A stretch of DNA of 64,000 bases from NCBI RefSeq assembly GCF_026262505.1, contig NC_067208.1:19291962-19355961 (forward strand). The letters are read 5' to 3'. The position numbers were made by a program, and so were the translations under genes. The notes beneath the pieces were generated by a model that was not told the origin of the DNA, did not search any database, and was given only the letters and a program-made list of their open reading frames with translations. This document shows positions 1 through 9,010 of the stretch, piece by piece. Source of the DNA: Trichomonas vaginalis G3. Its lineage: Eukaryota > Parabasalia > Trichomonadida > Trichomonadidae. The number at the start of each line of letters is the position of its first letter. Positions within the stretch are counted from its first letter, which is position 1.

Positions 1-1053
1 ATAAGCTGCTGTAAATGTTGCACTTGAACTATCTGTATTCTTTGAGAATGAACCGTCCATAGGAATCCAATCCATAACTTTAACAGGAAAACATAAAGCC
101 TCGTTTGTATAATGTTCTACAAGTTCTGTATAAATGTTAGGGTCTAAAGAGAATGACTTTGGATGAATGAAACATTCATTAAAATCCATCTTTGTTCGAA
201 ATAGTTGTTGGGTTACAGTTGTAATAGTAACTGTTCCACTAGCTTCTACTGCCTTCGTTATCATAGTGAATGGTTCATTCCATGGAACAAATTTATTTGT
301 CGGTGGATTTGAATCTGAAGCAAATGCAACTTTAAGAGTTGGATTGAAAGCAATGATATCATTTACAGATATAGATGTGCATTGTAAGGCGTCGCTACTG
401 AACTTTACTTTAAGCTGAATGTTTCCTGCAAAAGCTGGAATAAATCGAATAGCTTCTAATGGAAGGAATCTTCTAACAGGAATTCTTAAACGAAGCTTAA
501 AATCAAATGATTTTCCTGCTGTAATTGGACCACTAACAATTTGTCCTGTTCTGCATGTTCCCGAATGACTCCATACATCTTCATGTCGAGTCTTTGAGAA
601 AACATCTACTTTCTTTATTTGTTCGGTAGTTTGTGAGTTTGAAGTTATATATGCTTCTTCTCTTGCGTTGTCTTGAGAATATACGATACGACCATTTGCA
701 AGGATTTGATATCCAGCAACTGCATAGAAAGCGTCATCGAAACCAATCCAAAATCCTGGTGGGTTTGTTTTATTGGAACCTGAACCAATTTCTTTATCTA
801 CAATAAATTGACCTTCCATTTTATACGTAATGAATGTATTGTAAAGGTCCAACATATTTTCACCAGGAGGTGAGAGATTGAATGTTACCCATGTGTTATC
901 TTTAGCAGTTCCAGGTTGTGATGGAATCTTTGCGTCAGAATATTTTCTATTAGTGTCACCAATTTGAACTGCATTGTCTATGATATCGAAATATGAGCGA
1001 ATCTGATGAATATGCTCTGCTGGAGTAAATTCGTTTAACTGTTCGTTCTGCAT
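1..1053 (-). CDS. Polinton A major capsid protein (partial at window edge)
   Basis: The reading frame opens with MQNEQLNEF at 1,053 and stays open to position 1 (351 codons), so it continues beyond the window. It would form the icosahedral shell. The call rests on resemblance to the 27,920-29,524 protein in element B: a stretch around residues 190-215 (KLRLRIPVRRFLP, then RFIPAFAGNIQLK) matches KLRVPLSSFLI and RYLPNWAGKISIE there. Both are strand-rich, as expected of jelly-roll capsid proteins. The start is preceded by a T-tract plus TATCCGA motif shared with other genes of these elements. The double jelly-roll assignment follows from what is known of Polintons and was not tested by a profile. 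Confidence 0.7.
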   Translation of the reverse strand, partial: MQNEQLNEFTPAEHIHQIRSYFDIIDNAVQIGDTNRKYSDAKIPSQPGTAKDNTWVTFNLSPPGENMLDLYNTFITYKMEGQFIVDKEIGSGSNKTNPPGFWIGFDDAFYAVAGYQILANGRIVYSQDNAREEAYITSNSQTTEQIKKVDVFSKTRHEDVWSHSGTCRTGQIVSGPITAGKSFDFKLRLRIPVRRFLPLEAIRFIPAFAGNIQLKVKFSSDALQCTSISVNDIIAFNPTLKVAFASDSNPPTNKFVPWNEPFTMITKAVEASGTVTITTVTQQLFRTKMDFNECFIHPKSFSLDPNIYTELVEHYTNEALCFPVKVMDWIPMDGSFSKNTDSSSATFTAAY

Positions 1054-1082
1054 GTATTTACTTCGGATAAAAATATCTATTT
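1054..1082 (-). promoter_or_regulatory. Pre-ATG TTTTTATCCGA motif of capsid gene
   Basis: On the minus strand a T-rich run ending in TTTTTATCCGA lies about 10 bases before the capsid ATG. Closely similar motifs lie just before the genes starting at 1,837 and 32,778. It overlaps the 3' end of the 1,081-1,506 gene, so the intergenic space is fully used. It is read as a core promoter with a very short leader. Confidence 0.4.
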
Positions 1083-1506
1083 ACTTCATTATTCTCACTC
1101 TTCTTCTTGGCATTCGTGGTGGAAGTTGTTTCTTGACATTTTCAATGAACTGTACATTCTCTTTTGTCTCAACTTCTTTCAATGGCGGGTCAGGATTCTT
1201 TGACTCGGTTTGTTTTTCAATGAAATTCACGAACTTTGCAATAAGCTCTTGGTTCGTTATTGAAAGTACATCTGGCTTCTTTTCTTCTTGTTCTATTGAC
1301 TTTTCAGTTTGAATAGAAGGCTTAACATGGCCTTCACCCTTGCCATACACCTTAATGTTGTCGCTTTCTGCATTCGCTAATGGAACCTTTCTTTTTCTTA
1401 CGTATATTTTACCATCTTTACTCTGACTTACGTAATAGAAAGGATGTTGTATTCCTCTTGCGTCATTTAATATAATAGACTCTCGCTCTGATTTTGACAA
1501 GCTCAT
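1081..1506 (-). CDS. Small basic hypothetical protein of Polinton A
   Basis: A 141-residue protein of unknown family. The N-terminal half contains a compact segment (IQHPFYYVSQSKDGKIYVRKRKVP, about residues 19-42, quoted here only as its character: aromatic and basic). The middle is charged and low in complexity, and the C-terminus is strongly basic (PPRMPRRRVRIMK). A basic tail of this kind could bind DNA or be a capsid-associated peptide, but that is inference. It is transcribed away from the 1,552 gene on the other strand, with only 45 bases between the two starts, so the gap must hold two promoters. Confidence 0.55.
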   Translation of the reverse strand: MSLSKSERESIILNDARGIQHPFYYVSQSKDGKIYVRKRKVPLANAESDNIKVYGKGEGHVKPSIQTEKSIEQEEKKPDVLSITNQELIAKFVNFIEKQTESKNPDPPLKEVETKENVQFIENVKKQLPPRMPRRRVRIMK

Positions 1507-1551
1507 TTTACATCGGTTAAAGTTTTAATTTTGTTTTTTATCTGCAGTCAA

Positions 1552-1812
1552 ATGACTCAGACAAGCCCTACGGACAAGACCCAAGGGGTCATAGATGTTG
1601 AAGCATTGAAGAAAGAAATTCGTGAGCAAATTTTATCCGAACTGAAGGAACAAAAACAAGAACAAAAGCCAGAGAGACCAAAGAGAAAACTTAGTGAAAA
1701 ACAACTTGCTGCATTAGCTGCTGGAAGACAAAAGAACCCACGTTTGCTGGCGAAGAAAGCTAGAGAAGAAGCTGAAGCAAAAGCTAAAGAAGCTGAAGCA
1801 AAGAAAGAGTAA
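1552..1812 (+). CDS. Small lysine/glutamate-rich coiled-coil protein
   Basis: An 86-residue protein starting at ATG 1,552 (MTQTSPTDK), chosen because a T-tract and TTTATCTGCAGTCAA lie just before it. The whole C-terminal two-thirds is charged and helical, with runs of E, K, Q and A (EEAEAKAKEAEAKKE at the end), typical of a solvent-exposed coiled coil. No family is recognised. It is followed 24 bases later by the minor capsid-like gene and is probably co-expressed with it. Confidence 0.5.
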   Translation: MTQTSPTDKTQGVIDVEALKKEIREQILSELKEQKQEQKPERPKRKLSEKQLAALAAGRQKNPRLLAKKAREEAEAKAKEAEAKKE

Positions 1813-1816
1813 ATGG

Positions 1817-1836
1817 TTTATTTTTATCCGAATTAA
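1817..1836 (+). promoter_or_regulatory. Pre-ATG TTTATTTTTATCCGAATTAA motif
   Basis: The 20 bases before ATG 1,837 carry a T-tract and TATCCGA and end in TTAA, giving TTAAATG at the start codon. The same arrangement precedes the capsid gene on the other strand and the gene at 32,778. Confidence 0.4.
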
Positions 1837-2694
1837 ATGTATAGACAAATACCTTTATCTGTTGCGTTCAGTAGTGAAAACCCTGACGTCAAAATAAAGG
1901 GGAACAGAGTAACGTTTAAGTTTCCAACAGACTGGATTGTGAACATTAATGAAGAGAAGTACATTGGCATAACATCTATGTATATAACACGTGCTTTCAG
2001 AAAGGTTGACTTTATACTTCAAGTCGAGATAGAAAATGACGAACAGTCTTTAAGCGCCCAAAACATTCACATATACAAATACTTTAAAGACGATACAACA
2101 TTGTTGCAATGTATGATTTCATTTAATGAGATGTTCGAGAAAAAGTTCAACATTGAAGTACAAACTTTACAGCCTTTACGTGAGTTTTTTGCACAACTGA
2201 AAGAAGAAGGTAGTCGGCCACAACTTATAGACTTTCATTATGAATTTAATGAAAATGAAGATGGAACTCATGACTGTCAATTCATTGTATTCTCACCATT
2301 CAATGAAGTCGCTAAAAAGAAAGAAAATCCATTACGTATAAGATTTCAAATCTCTGAACCAAGTGATGATTTCAAGAATGTTTTCAATTATGATGCAATG
2401 CTTCCGAGGAAAAATGAATTTTCAAAGATTGTAACACCTGGCATTTGGGATAGAAAGCAAGCTATATTATATTCAAACTTAAGTAAGGGAGTTGAAAATG
2501 AGTTCATTGGTCATACAAGAACTTCACCACTTCCTAACCCTAAATACTATAAATTAACTGGCTTCAATCGTGAGTTTTGGATAGACATGTTCTCCACTCA
2601 TGACCATAACTGTCCAGTGTTCTTACCTCCAGACCATAAGGACTGTCTCTACATTGAAGCACAACTCTTAAACTCTACCATCGCAGTATTGTAA
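1837..2694 (+). CDS. Minor capsid-like protein (paralogue of 18,974 gene)
   Basis: A 285-residue protein that looks whole. It resembles the 293-residue product at 18,974-19,855: both have an early segment predicted to be strand-rich, a GIW[DS]R motif about two-thirds along, then xSPxPxxYxITxF-like spacing, and end in V[FL]xP.D.KD.LxIExxLL-type sequence. Each of the two Polintons here carries two such genes. A penton or other minor capsid role is inferred from their constant presence beside the capsid genes and their beta-rich look; no catalytic motif is seen. The start is fixed by the promoter-like motif directly before it. Confidence 0.5.
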   Translation: MYRQIPLSVAFSSENPDVKIKGNRVTFKFPTDWIVNINEEKYIGITSMYITRAFRKVDFILQVEIENDEQSLSAQNIHIYKYFKDDTTLLQCMISFNEMFEKKFNIEVQTLQPLREFFAQLKEEGSRPQLIDFHYEFNENEDGTHDCQFIVFSPFNEVAKKKENPLRIRFQISEPSDDFKNVFNYDAMLPRKNEFSKIVTPGIWDRKQAILYSNLSKGVENEFIGHTRTSPLPNPKYYKLTGFNREFWIDMFSTHDHNCPVFLPPDHKDCLYIEAQLLNSTIAVL

Positions 2695-2721
2695 AATCTA
2701 CGCTAGCTTTATTTTTATCAC

Positions 2722-2806
2722 GAATGACCTCATTTCTGACAAAAATAAATGACCTCATTCATGACCTCATTCATGACCTCATTGCTGACAAAAATAAATG
2801 ACCTCA
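2722..2806 (+). repeat. Direct repeats of ATGACCTCATT between convergent genes
   Basis: ATGACCTCATT(C/G/T) recurs about five times, twice linked to GCTGACAAAAATAA or TCTGACAAAAATAA. The array sits between the ends of the convergent minor capsid-like gene and the DNA polymerase. The A-rich spacer units could serve 3'-end formation, but this is a guess. Confidence 0.7.
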
Positions 2807-5800
2807 GAACTTCAACTTACGAATAAAGCTTGTTTTAGTCGTTATTGAGAAGTTAAACTTTTCAGCAAAGCAAGGACTAGAAGACTTACATAAGTCAAAT
2901 CCAATCTCTTGACCGTCATAAAGTGCTTTATATAACTTCATAACACTGAACTCAGAGTCTTTGTCAAATTTTCCTTGCGGAACCATTAAACCTTTATCTT
3001 CATCATAGAAACACTGAACAGAGTCAGGAAACATTTCATTAGCGGTTAATGCAATAACATCTTGCTTCACGCCTTTCATTCTGCAGTGAAATGCAACTTC
3101 ATTTAAATCATTCGTGAGTAAGTCTATGTAAGTCTTCTTTCCACAAAATATTGACTTGTATGCTAAACTTTGTTTTCCAGGTGTTATTTCTGCGAAGTCA
3201 GAATGAAACTGACCAAGGTTTTTACCAATGAGAACTCTTCCATAACGTTTCTCAAACTCTTCAGCTAAACGAGGGATATCTTCATTGTAGAGATGCATAC
3301 TGTCCGTATCGCTATAAAGATGTCCATTCCTAAGTCTTCAGCAGTACAGAATACTTCACACATTATTCTCTTCGACATAGACAGAATGTTAACACCAAGT
3401 GGACAGAAGTTAAAGTGTCTGCAAATGCTTTTCGTTAGCTTGAAAATAGTTTTATCTGAACCATCCAAACCTTCGAACTTCACTATATGGTTGTAGTTTC
3501 TGATGGCATATCTTATAGCATCTTTGTCATTTACTATGGTTATTTTGGACTCAATAGGAGATAGAATAGTTTTGCCATAAATACTGTTCAGAATGAGCTT
3601 TATATTTTCTTGCAAAGGATTTCCTTCTTTCTTATACTTTAACCTTAACTCAAACAACTTCTTTACTTCATCTCTTATTCTAATATCTCTGTTTCCATCG
3701 TAATAGTATCCTTGCAACACTTCACATTTGACACCTTGATATTTTATGAGGTCTTGTAATGTTATATGGTCAACATACATTAAACAGCAAGTGTTTGAAC
3801 TTCTGGGAACATTAAGTTCTGGATTTAGTTCAGGGTCACAAACTATTAAAGGAAAGTGTCTATGTATTCCAATCTCTGTTATCTTAATGAGAACAAAGAA
3901 GCCAGACATAAACTTTTCACCAATGGGTTCCTTTTGGTCGTCATCAAATAAATGTCTCATGAGATACTCTGTGCTTAACATTTCTTTCTTCATAACCTTT
4001 GGAATACCTTCTAAAGTATAAAGTCTTGCTATAGCGGATGGATATAATGAAACAGCGTCGAAATCAGCAATGAGTTTCTTTTCGCTCTTTTGTTTAATGT
4101 TATCTGACAACATACATCTTCCACCTTGAATGCATCTCGAAATAAATTCTCTTGGTTTATTTGAGAGGTCATATAAATTTCCATTCGGGAAGTACACTCT
4201 GTTCTCAAACAATTTGTTAAGCAGAACAAATACTAACGTAGTCATAAACGTTTAAATCAAATTCTTTCAATATGTCATTGCGGAACTTAACAAAACCTTC
4301 TCTTAAAATTCTTACATCTTGTTTGCAATAAAATGTGCTATACTTTTCTAAGTCGAAGTGGTTCTCATCTATTCTGCAACCTTTGATGGAATCTATGTTC
4401 TTCATGAACGTATCTGCATCCTGGATAAACTTACATGCTTCAGAAATGACACCAGTTCTGTTGTCATTTGCTAACAAAACACTGCTGTAGTAGTTATATG
4501 GAAATACTTCTTTCGGTCCTGTTTGTAAGTTAAACATAGCAGGAAATAGTTTAAGCTTCTTATTTATAACACTGTAAGAGTCTTTTATAATAATTGCCCT
4601 TCCTTTATATAAGCCAGTTATTTGCATTGTTCGTGAACCTTTAATGATGGGAGTTCCTTTCACTTCTGTCATGTGTCTTAAGATGAAGTTTATATCATAA
4701 CTGAGGTTATGGAAATATATTAAACTCTTGTCAGGAAGTCGTTCCAAAAATTCTGTTGCACAGTTCTGACCCCAAATGCTTTCACTCACTGAACCATCTT
4801 CATTGTCGTAACATATGTTAAAAGCTTTATGAAAGCCATCGGTACTACACTCAAAGTCAGCAAAGAAAACTGCTCAGGAATGAACTTGCACTTATTTTTA
4901 TTTACTTCTTTTGACTCTGCTTTCTTCTTCAGTTGTACACAATACTTTGGAGCATATGTCAAATCTTTAAATGGTGCAAGGTTCTGTTTATATAAGTCAG
5001 TCGTATATGTGAAAAGTTCTCCATAAGAAATAGGTTCGAAATATTTGCACTCCCACAATGTTTTCATAACATTCCATAACGGTGTGTTCTATCATAACGA
5101 ACTACATATTTGTTCTCTCTCTTTGTATATATTTTCATCTGTTTCTCAATGTTCATTCCACCACAAGCTTTGAGAATTTCTATATAGTTGCGAATGAAAT
5201 ATGTTGTCATTGGTAATCTTTCGTTTAGCATGTAGTGGTCTTCAACAAGAAGTAAGTCAATAGTTCGAACAGTTTCACATTCTTTTGGTATGTATCTCTT
5301 TATTTCATTATGTCTTGAGTCATTGAAGTAACCAATGGTAACATTAAATGCTATACCTGTTGCGTCAGAAATTTCTTGTACTTTACTTTGAGGAAAGTCT
5401 CTAACACGAATGACTTCTCTCATGTGGTCAATAGTTTCTTCATCTACTCCAGCCTGAATGCAAGCATAAACGAAACAATTGTCTTCTGTCATAAGTGTTG
5501 CAGTTCTTTTGTTCAGTTCATTGAAGATTTGGTAGCGTTCAAGATTTATAGGTAATGTGCAAAGATACTTCCAGAACTGACCGCTTCTCTTCTTATAAAA
5601 CTTCTTTTCACCATTATCTTTCCAAAAGCTTTCTATAAGTGCTGGGTTTCCTGTTTGCTTAAGAGCTTCCAAAATGGCTTTCTGGTCATTTGTCAGTGTG
5701 CTTTCATCTCTATATGGTCTCTTTTTTGGTTTGCCTTTCTTTACATCTGACATCGTTAAGCCTTCATATTCTGTTAAATCATACATCTTTATTTCGGTAA

Positions 5801-6689
5801 GATTCTTTATGTTTGTCAAGAAGAAGTCATAGTGCATTTCAACAATACCTGCAGCATTTGCTTCTATCTCTGATATAAAGTTCTCCTTCAAGAGCTGATG
5901 TAGTAATGTTCCAATATTATTGAGGTTTAACGTAGAACATTCATACTTTCCACCAAGTTTATAACATACCATCCATCTCTGTTGTGAGTTTATTTTAATC
6001 TTCTCTAAGAGTCTCATGAAAACCTTACCGAAATGTTTGTGTAAGTAGTCTCTGTTTGGTTCATCTAAAGCTTCGATGTTAAAGTCAATGAGTCTATTGC
6101 CTGACTTCACATTTCTCTTCCTATTCTCTTCATCTTTCTTTAACCATCTCTCACCTTCTTTTGGTTTGTCGTCAATGGAACGAATGACATCGTTAGCTTT
6201 GCGAACTTGTTCTATAGCGCTCTTAAACATCTCTCTTCTCTGTTGTTTCAGTGTGTCGTCTCTTCTTCTTGTTTCACCAACGTTCGCATTTGTTATGTCA
6301 AACATTTCTTGACGAACATCATGTGAAAGAGCTTTACGAGTATGACCAACGTTTGCATTTGTTATGTCAAACATTTCTTGACGAACATCATGTGAAAGAG
6401 CTTTACGAGTATGACCAACGTTTGCATTTGTTATGTCAAACATTTCTCTTCTTACTTCATGAGGTATTGAACGTCTATGATATAAGTCAATAGCAACGTC
6501 ATTTAAAGGAAAAGTTTTGTTATTAATGTAATCATGAATTCTATCATAACTTATTGCACCATTATAGTCTTTAATGAAGTCAGTGAGTGCTTTTTTGTTT
6601 GTTGCGTAATGCTTTGCAACATCTATGTTAGCTTCTGTAAGAAGTTGTTTTATTTCCGAGTGTTCTAACTTAGACAACTTCCGATACAT
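2804..6689 (-). pseudogene. Polinton A protein-primed DNA polymerase B (broken)
   Basis: This is the replication gene of the element. Reading right to left: an N-terminal region with a 23-residue tandem repeat, a middle domain with DNCFVYACIQAG and VEDHYML, a 3'-5' exonuclease region with YFHNLSYDINF, then the polymerase palm with FDAVSLYPS (motif A) and LNSIYGKT (motif B), followed by a YSDTDS-type motif C. These motifs in this order identify a family B polymerase of the protein-primed type. The gene is a fossil with about four breaks. It is transcribed divergently from the 6,782 gene across an AT-rich gap. The DxxC...H pattern in the middle domain resembles OTU-like peptidases; that is suggestive only. 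Confidence 0.85.
6282..6450 (-). repeat. 69-bp tandem repeat inside the polymerase gene
   Basis: Copies start at 6,282, 6,351 and 6,420, spaced exactly 69 bases. They encode a 23-residue unit containing REMFDITNANVG and HTRKALSHDV. The period is a multiple of three, so copy number can change without altering the frame. Two copies are nearly identical, suggesting recent slippage or conversion; the flanking third is diverged. Confidence 0.85.
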
Positions 6690-6781
6690 CTTTAGTAGGA
6701 AATAAAAAAAAATATTTTTGAAAAAATTAGATTAGATTTTTTTTAAGTTATTTTTCAAAATAATTTAATATTTTTATTATA
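6690..6781. promoter_or_regulatory. AT-rich divergent promoter region
   Basis: The 92 bases between the polymerase start (minus) and the 6,782 start (plus) are almost entirely A/T, with long T and A runs on both sides. The location between two divergent starts makes it a bidirectional promoter region. No specific factor site was identified. Confidence 0.45.
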
Positions 6782-7255
6782 ATGAAACACATGCAAGATT
6801 GCAAGTTCTTTTCATACAATGCTCTCGCTAATGCCATCAAGAATGAGTTCAATGGTGCTTCAAACGTTAATGTTATCTTTAACAAGAAGTTTGTGAAAGA
6901 ATCTAAGTTTGGTCAGTATGTCAGACCATTAGCTATCGTCATTGACCGCAAACGTTATACTTCACAAGAGTTAGCAGTAGTTTTGAAACAAAAGAGTTTC
7001 TTCGTGAATGTCAAAGATACTCATTATACTGTTATAAAGAACTCTAACATTGACTTCTTCAGTATTGCTATGAATCTTTCCGAACAGAAAGAATATAAGA
7101 AGGGTGAAACAAATGTGAAATATTATCCTTCATCTCTGAAGACAATAACGAACAAAGATGTTATACAGAAATTCTTACCAAAGGTTGAAGAAGCTTCAAT
7201 TGACATTGACGAAGGAAGTGAAATGGTTGAAGAAATTGACCCTGAAGCTATTTAA
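6782..7255 (+). CDS. Unknown 157-residue Polinton A protein
   Basis: No family recognised. The protein starts MKHMQDCKFF, has a mixed alpha/beta look in the first 110 residues with basic patches, and ends in a strongly acidic tail (EEASIDIDEGSEMVEEIDPEAI, about residues 136-157). A basic body with an acidic tail is common in DNA-associated viral proteins, but no function is assigned. It is transcribed away from the polymerase and converges with the 71-residue gene. Confidence 0.5.
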   Translation: MKHMQDCKFFSYNALANAIKNEFNGASNVNVIFNKKFVKESKFGQYVRPLAIVIDRKRYTSQELAVVLKQKSFFVNVKDTHYTVIKNSNIDFFSIAMNLSEQKEYKKGETNVKYYPSSLKTITNKDVIQKFLPKVEEASIDIDEGSEMVEEIDPEAI

Positions 7256-7273
7256 GCAAAAATATATTTTTGG

Positions 7274-7489
7274 TTAGTCTTCATATGGATATTTTACAAC
7301 AATTCCCCAATGTATAAACTTTTCATACGCTTTTTCATAAGCTTTATATACCTTCAGAAATTTTGCATAATCTTTAGAAGCATTTAGATATTGTTTAAAT
7401 GCTTTGTATGTCTTCATAAATTTTGCATAATCTTTTACATGCTGTTCGTTCTCCTCTTCTGTCATGAGTTCCGAATATTCTAAATTCAT
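7274..7489 (-). CDS. Small repeat protein (71 residues)
   Basis: The protein is built mainly from two copies of a 16-17-residue unit, KDYAKFMKTYKAFKQYL and KDYAKFLKVYKAYEKAY, with a third partial copy. The spacing of aromatic and lysine residues suggests amphipathic helices. The DNA repeat is diverged, so the duplication is not very recent. No family is recognised. Confidence 0.4.
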   Translation of the reverse strand: MNLEYSELMTEEENEQHVKDYAKFMKTYKAFKQYLNASKDYAKFLKVYKAYEKAYEKFIHWGIVVKYPYED

Positions 7490-7545
7490 GTTCTTTCATA
7501 TGAGATAAAATTTTATAAAAAAAAAAATAAAATTAGCTTAGATTT

Positions 7546-8406
7546 TCATTCTTCCTCTTTGAAGTTATCGAAATACTCTGTTATTTTTTCCTTTAACAAT
7601 GGTAAGTCTTCTTTGAATGTAAGTATTGTGCAACCTTTGATGTCATAGTGTGTTTGAGGAAGAGTATTTTTGACAATTTCCTTTATTTGCTCATTCGGTG
7701 TCATTGAAATCGGTAAGTTTTCACGATAGAACCAGTTTCTGTCAGATTTATATATCTTAGCGAGGTCGTAAAAGCTTTTGTTGTTTCTTCTGACTAAATG
7801 CAACATAACCATATCTCTGTCTTCTTCATTTTCCATCTCTTCAGTATATATCATATACTTATAACTCTTTTCCTTTCCTTTTGGTACTGAACGCGGTATT
7901 CTTTTCTGTATGCTTTTGTCTTTGGATTCAATGACTTCATCTTTTGCATGAAGTTTCTTTTCCATATCTTCACGTTCTTGTCTATGAATTTCGTCAAGAA
8001 GTTTACAAACATACCAAGCATAACGAGGTGAAGCCCACATTGCTACAGCATTTACGAGAAGTCTATGAACATAATATCCTCTCAAACCGTTTGGCAATTT
8101 TTCACGATTTTCATGAGTTTTAGGCGACTGGGGTTTTATACCCACTCGCTGTGCTTCGCTGTTTTCAGAAAAAAGTATGTCTCGCTGTGCTTCATTTAAT
8201 AGTTCAATAGTGCTTTGGTTCCTAAACCAGTCTTTAGGAAGTTTAGTATCTGGAGCAAAACATGCTGTCAAAATACTTTGCATTTGGTACATATCGTCTT
8301 TGACCGAACGAATGAGACGTAACTGTTTGTTAAACTGTATGTACTCATATTCTTCATTTATGGCTTCATGAACGATAGCAGTTGTTGTGTTCTCTAATGT
8401 TGTCAT
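7546..8406 (-). CDS. KilA-N domain protein of Polinton A
   Basis: The likely start is MTTLENTT at 8,406; an upstream in-frame ATG lies in the shared promoter leader (TATGTAAAGACA), which also precedes genes where that ATG is useless. The KilA-N signature is seen in GLRGYYVHRLLVNAVAMWASPRYAWYVCKLLDEI (about residues 110-143). A charged, coiled linker and a C-terminal domain of about 120 residues follow. KilA-N domains bind DNA and are common in large DNA viruses. A broken relative lies in element B at about 35,120-35,937. Between residues of the N-terminal part and the KilA-N core lies a variable hairpin-encoded segment. The frame looks whole. Confidence 0.7.
   Translation of the reverse strand: MTTLENTTTAIVHEAINEEYEYIQFNKQLRLIRSVKDDMYQMQSILTACFAPDTKLPKDWFRNQSTIELLNEAQRDILFSENSEAQRVGIKPQSPKTHENREKLPNGLRGYYVHRLLVNAVAMWASPRYAWYVCKLLDEIHRQEREDMEKKLHAKDEVIESKDKSIQKRIPRSVPKGKEKSYKYMIYTEEMENEEDRDMVMLHLVRRNNKSFYDLAKIYKSDRNWFYRENLPISMTPNEQIKEIVKNTLPQTHYDIKGCTILTFKEDLPLLKEKITEYFDNFKEEE
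8095..8175. repeat. Hairpin repeat unit inside KilA-N coding sequence
   Basis: The block CACGATTTTCATGAGTTTTA, then GGCGACTGGGG and CCCACTCGC, can fold into a stem (GCGA.TGGG with CCCA.TCGC). The same block, with different stem sequences, forms the 54-bp tandem arrays at 36,005 and 37,030. Here it sits in frame within the coding region. Confidence 0.6.
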
Positions 8407-8475
8407 TACTGTCTTTACATACAAAATAAAAAAATAAATAAAAATAAAATTAGCGTTATTTTTTCTGAGATAAAC
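8407..8475 (-). promoter_or_regulatory. Shared promoter cassette, copy 1
   Basis: On the minus strand: a run of TTTATT/TTTTTTATTTTG followed by TATGTAAAGACA, immediately before the KilA-N start. Similar leaders precede the genes starting at 10,823 and 11,662 and three remnants in element B. In this copy the outer part differs from the others, probably because it also serves the divergent gene at 8,514. Confidence 0.55.
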
Positions 8476-8513
8476 ACTATTTCTTCACAACATTAAATTT
8501 TATCCTGTATGAA

Positions 8514-8888
8514 ATGACTTTAAAAAGATTATTGACTGACTTCGAATACTATCTCATTGACGCACTGACAGACCCTCAAAACTGTGTTGAAAGTTCTTTA
8601 AGCTTTAAGATTGAAGGTACGACGCATTTTGTCTTCACTTATGTATTGAAAGAATATGACCGTTATCATAACGAAGTGAATCAAACACTAATAAAATTTG
8701 TAGATAAAAAATTGGTTAACAATGAATATTTTAAACGTGAAGACCCAAACACTGCTGGAGATGATGAAGAATACAGACAAGCTATTGAAAAAAATAACGC
8801 AAGATTAGATGCAATAGAAAAGAATTTTAATGAATGTCTTACAAACACGTATGAATATCTTATGCGGTGGGAAGCTAGATGGAAATAA
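8514..8888 (+). CDS. Unknown 124-residue protein (family shared with element B)
   Basis: It aligns by eye with the 131-residue protein at 33,268-33,663: FVFTYVLKEYDRYHNEVNQTLIKFVDKKLV here against FVLKFCFWEYDKNHKTLQRAVLKFVNDRLV there (shown as character, about 30 positions, half identical or similar). Conservation between two different elements shows it is a real Polinton gene family. The C-terminal half is helical and charged. Function unknown; no catalytic motif is visible. Both copies look whole. Confidence 0.6.
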   Translation: MTLKRLLTDFEYYLIDALTDPQNCVESSLSFKIEGTTHFVFTYVLKEYDRYHNEVNQTLIKFVDKKLVNNEYFKREDPNTAGDDEEYRQAIEKNNARLDAIEKNFNECLTNTYEYLMRWEARWK

Positions 8889-8929
8889 ATTTACGTCAAA
8901 TATGCAATTTATAAAATCTTATGTCGACA

Positions 8930-9010
8930 GGCTACGTAGCACAGTGGTCTAAGGTGGTGTTATGGAGGGGTCAGAGTCTGTGGTTCGAACCGCGACAGCG
9001 CCGTATTTTC
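8930..9010 (+). ncRNA. tRNA-like sequence with Pol III A and B boxes
   Basis: TAGCACAGTGGTC matches the A box and GGTTCGAACC matches the B box, about 35 bases apart, with a T-run (ATTTTC) a few bases downstream. The spacing suits a tRNA, but the acceptor and anticodon stems do not pair convincingly and no anticodon can be named. It may be a decayed tRNA, a tRNA-like viral RNA or a tRNA-derived remnant. Confidence 0.3.

Noticed and set aside
6251-6493. Plus-strand frame of 80 residues with internal repeats
   Set aside because: It is the antisense shadow of the 69-bp repeat in the DNA polymerase gene.
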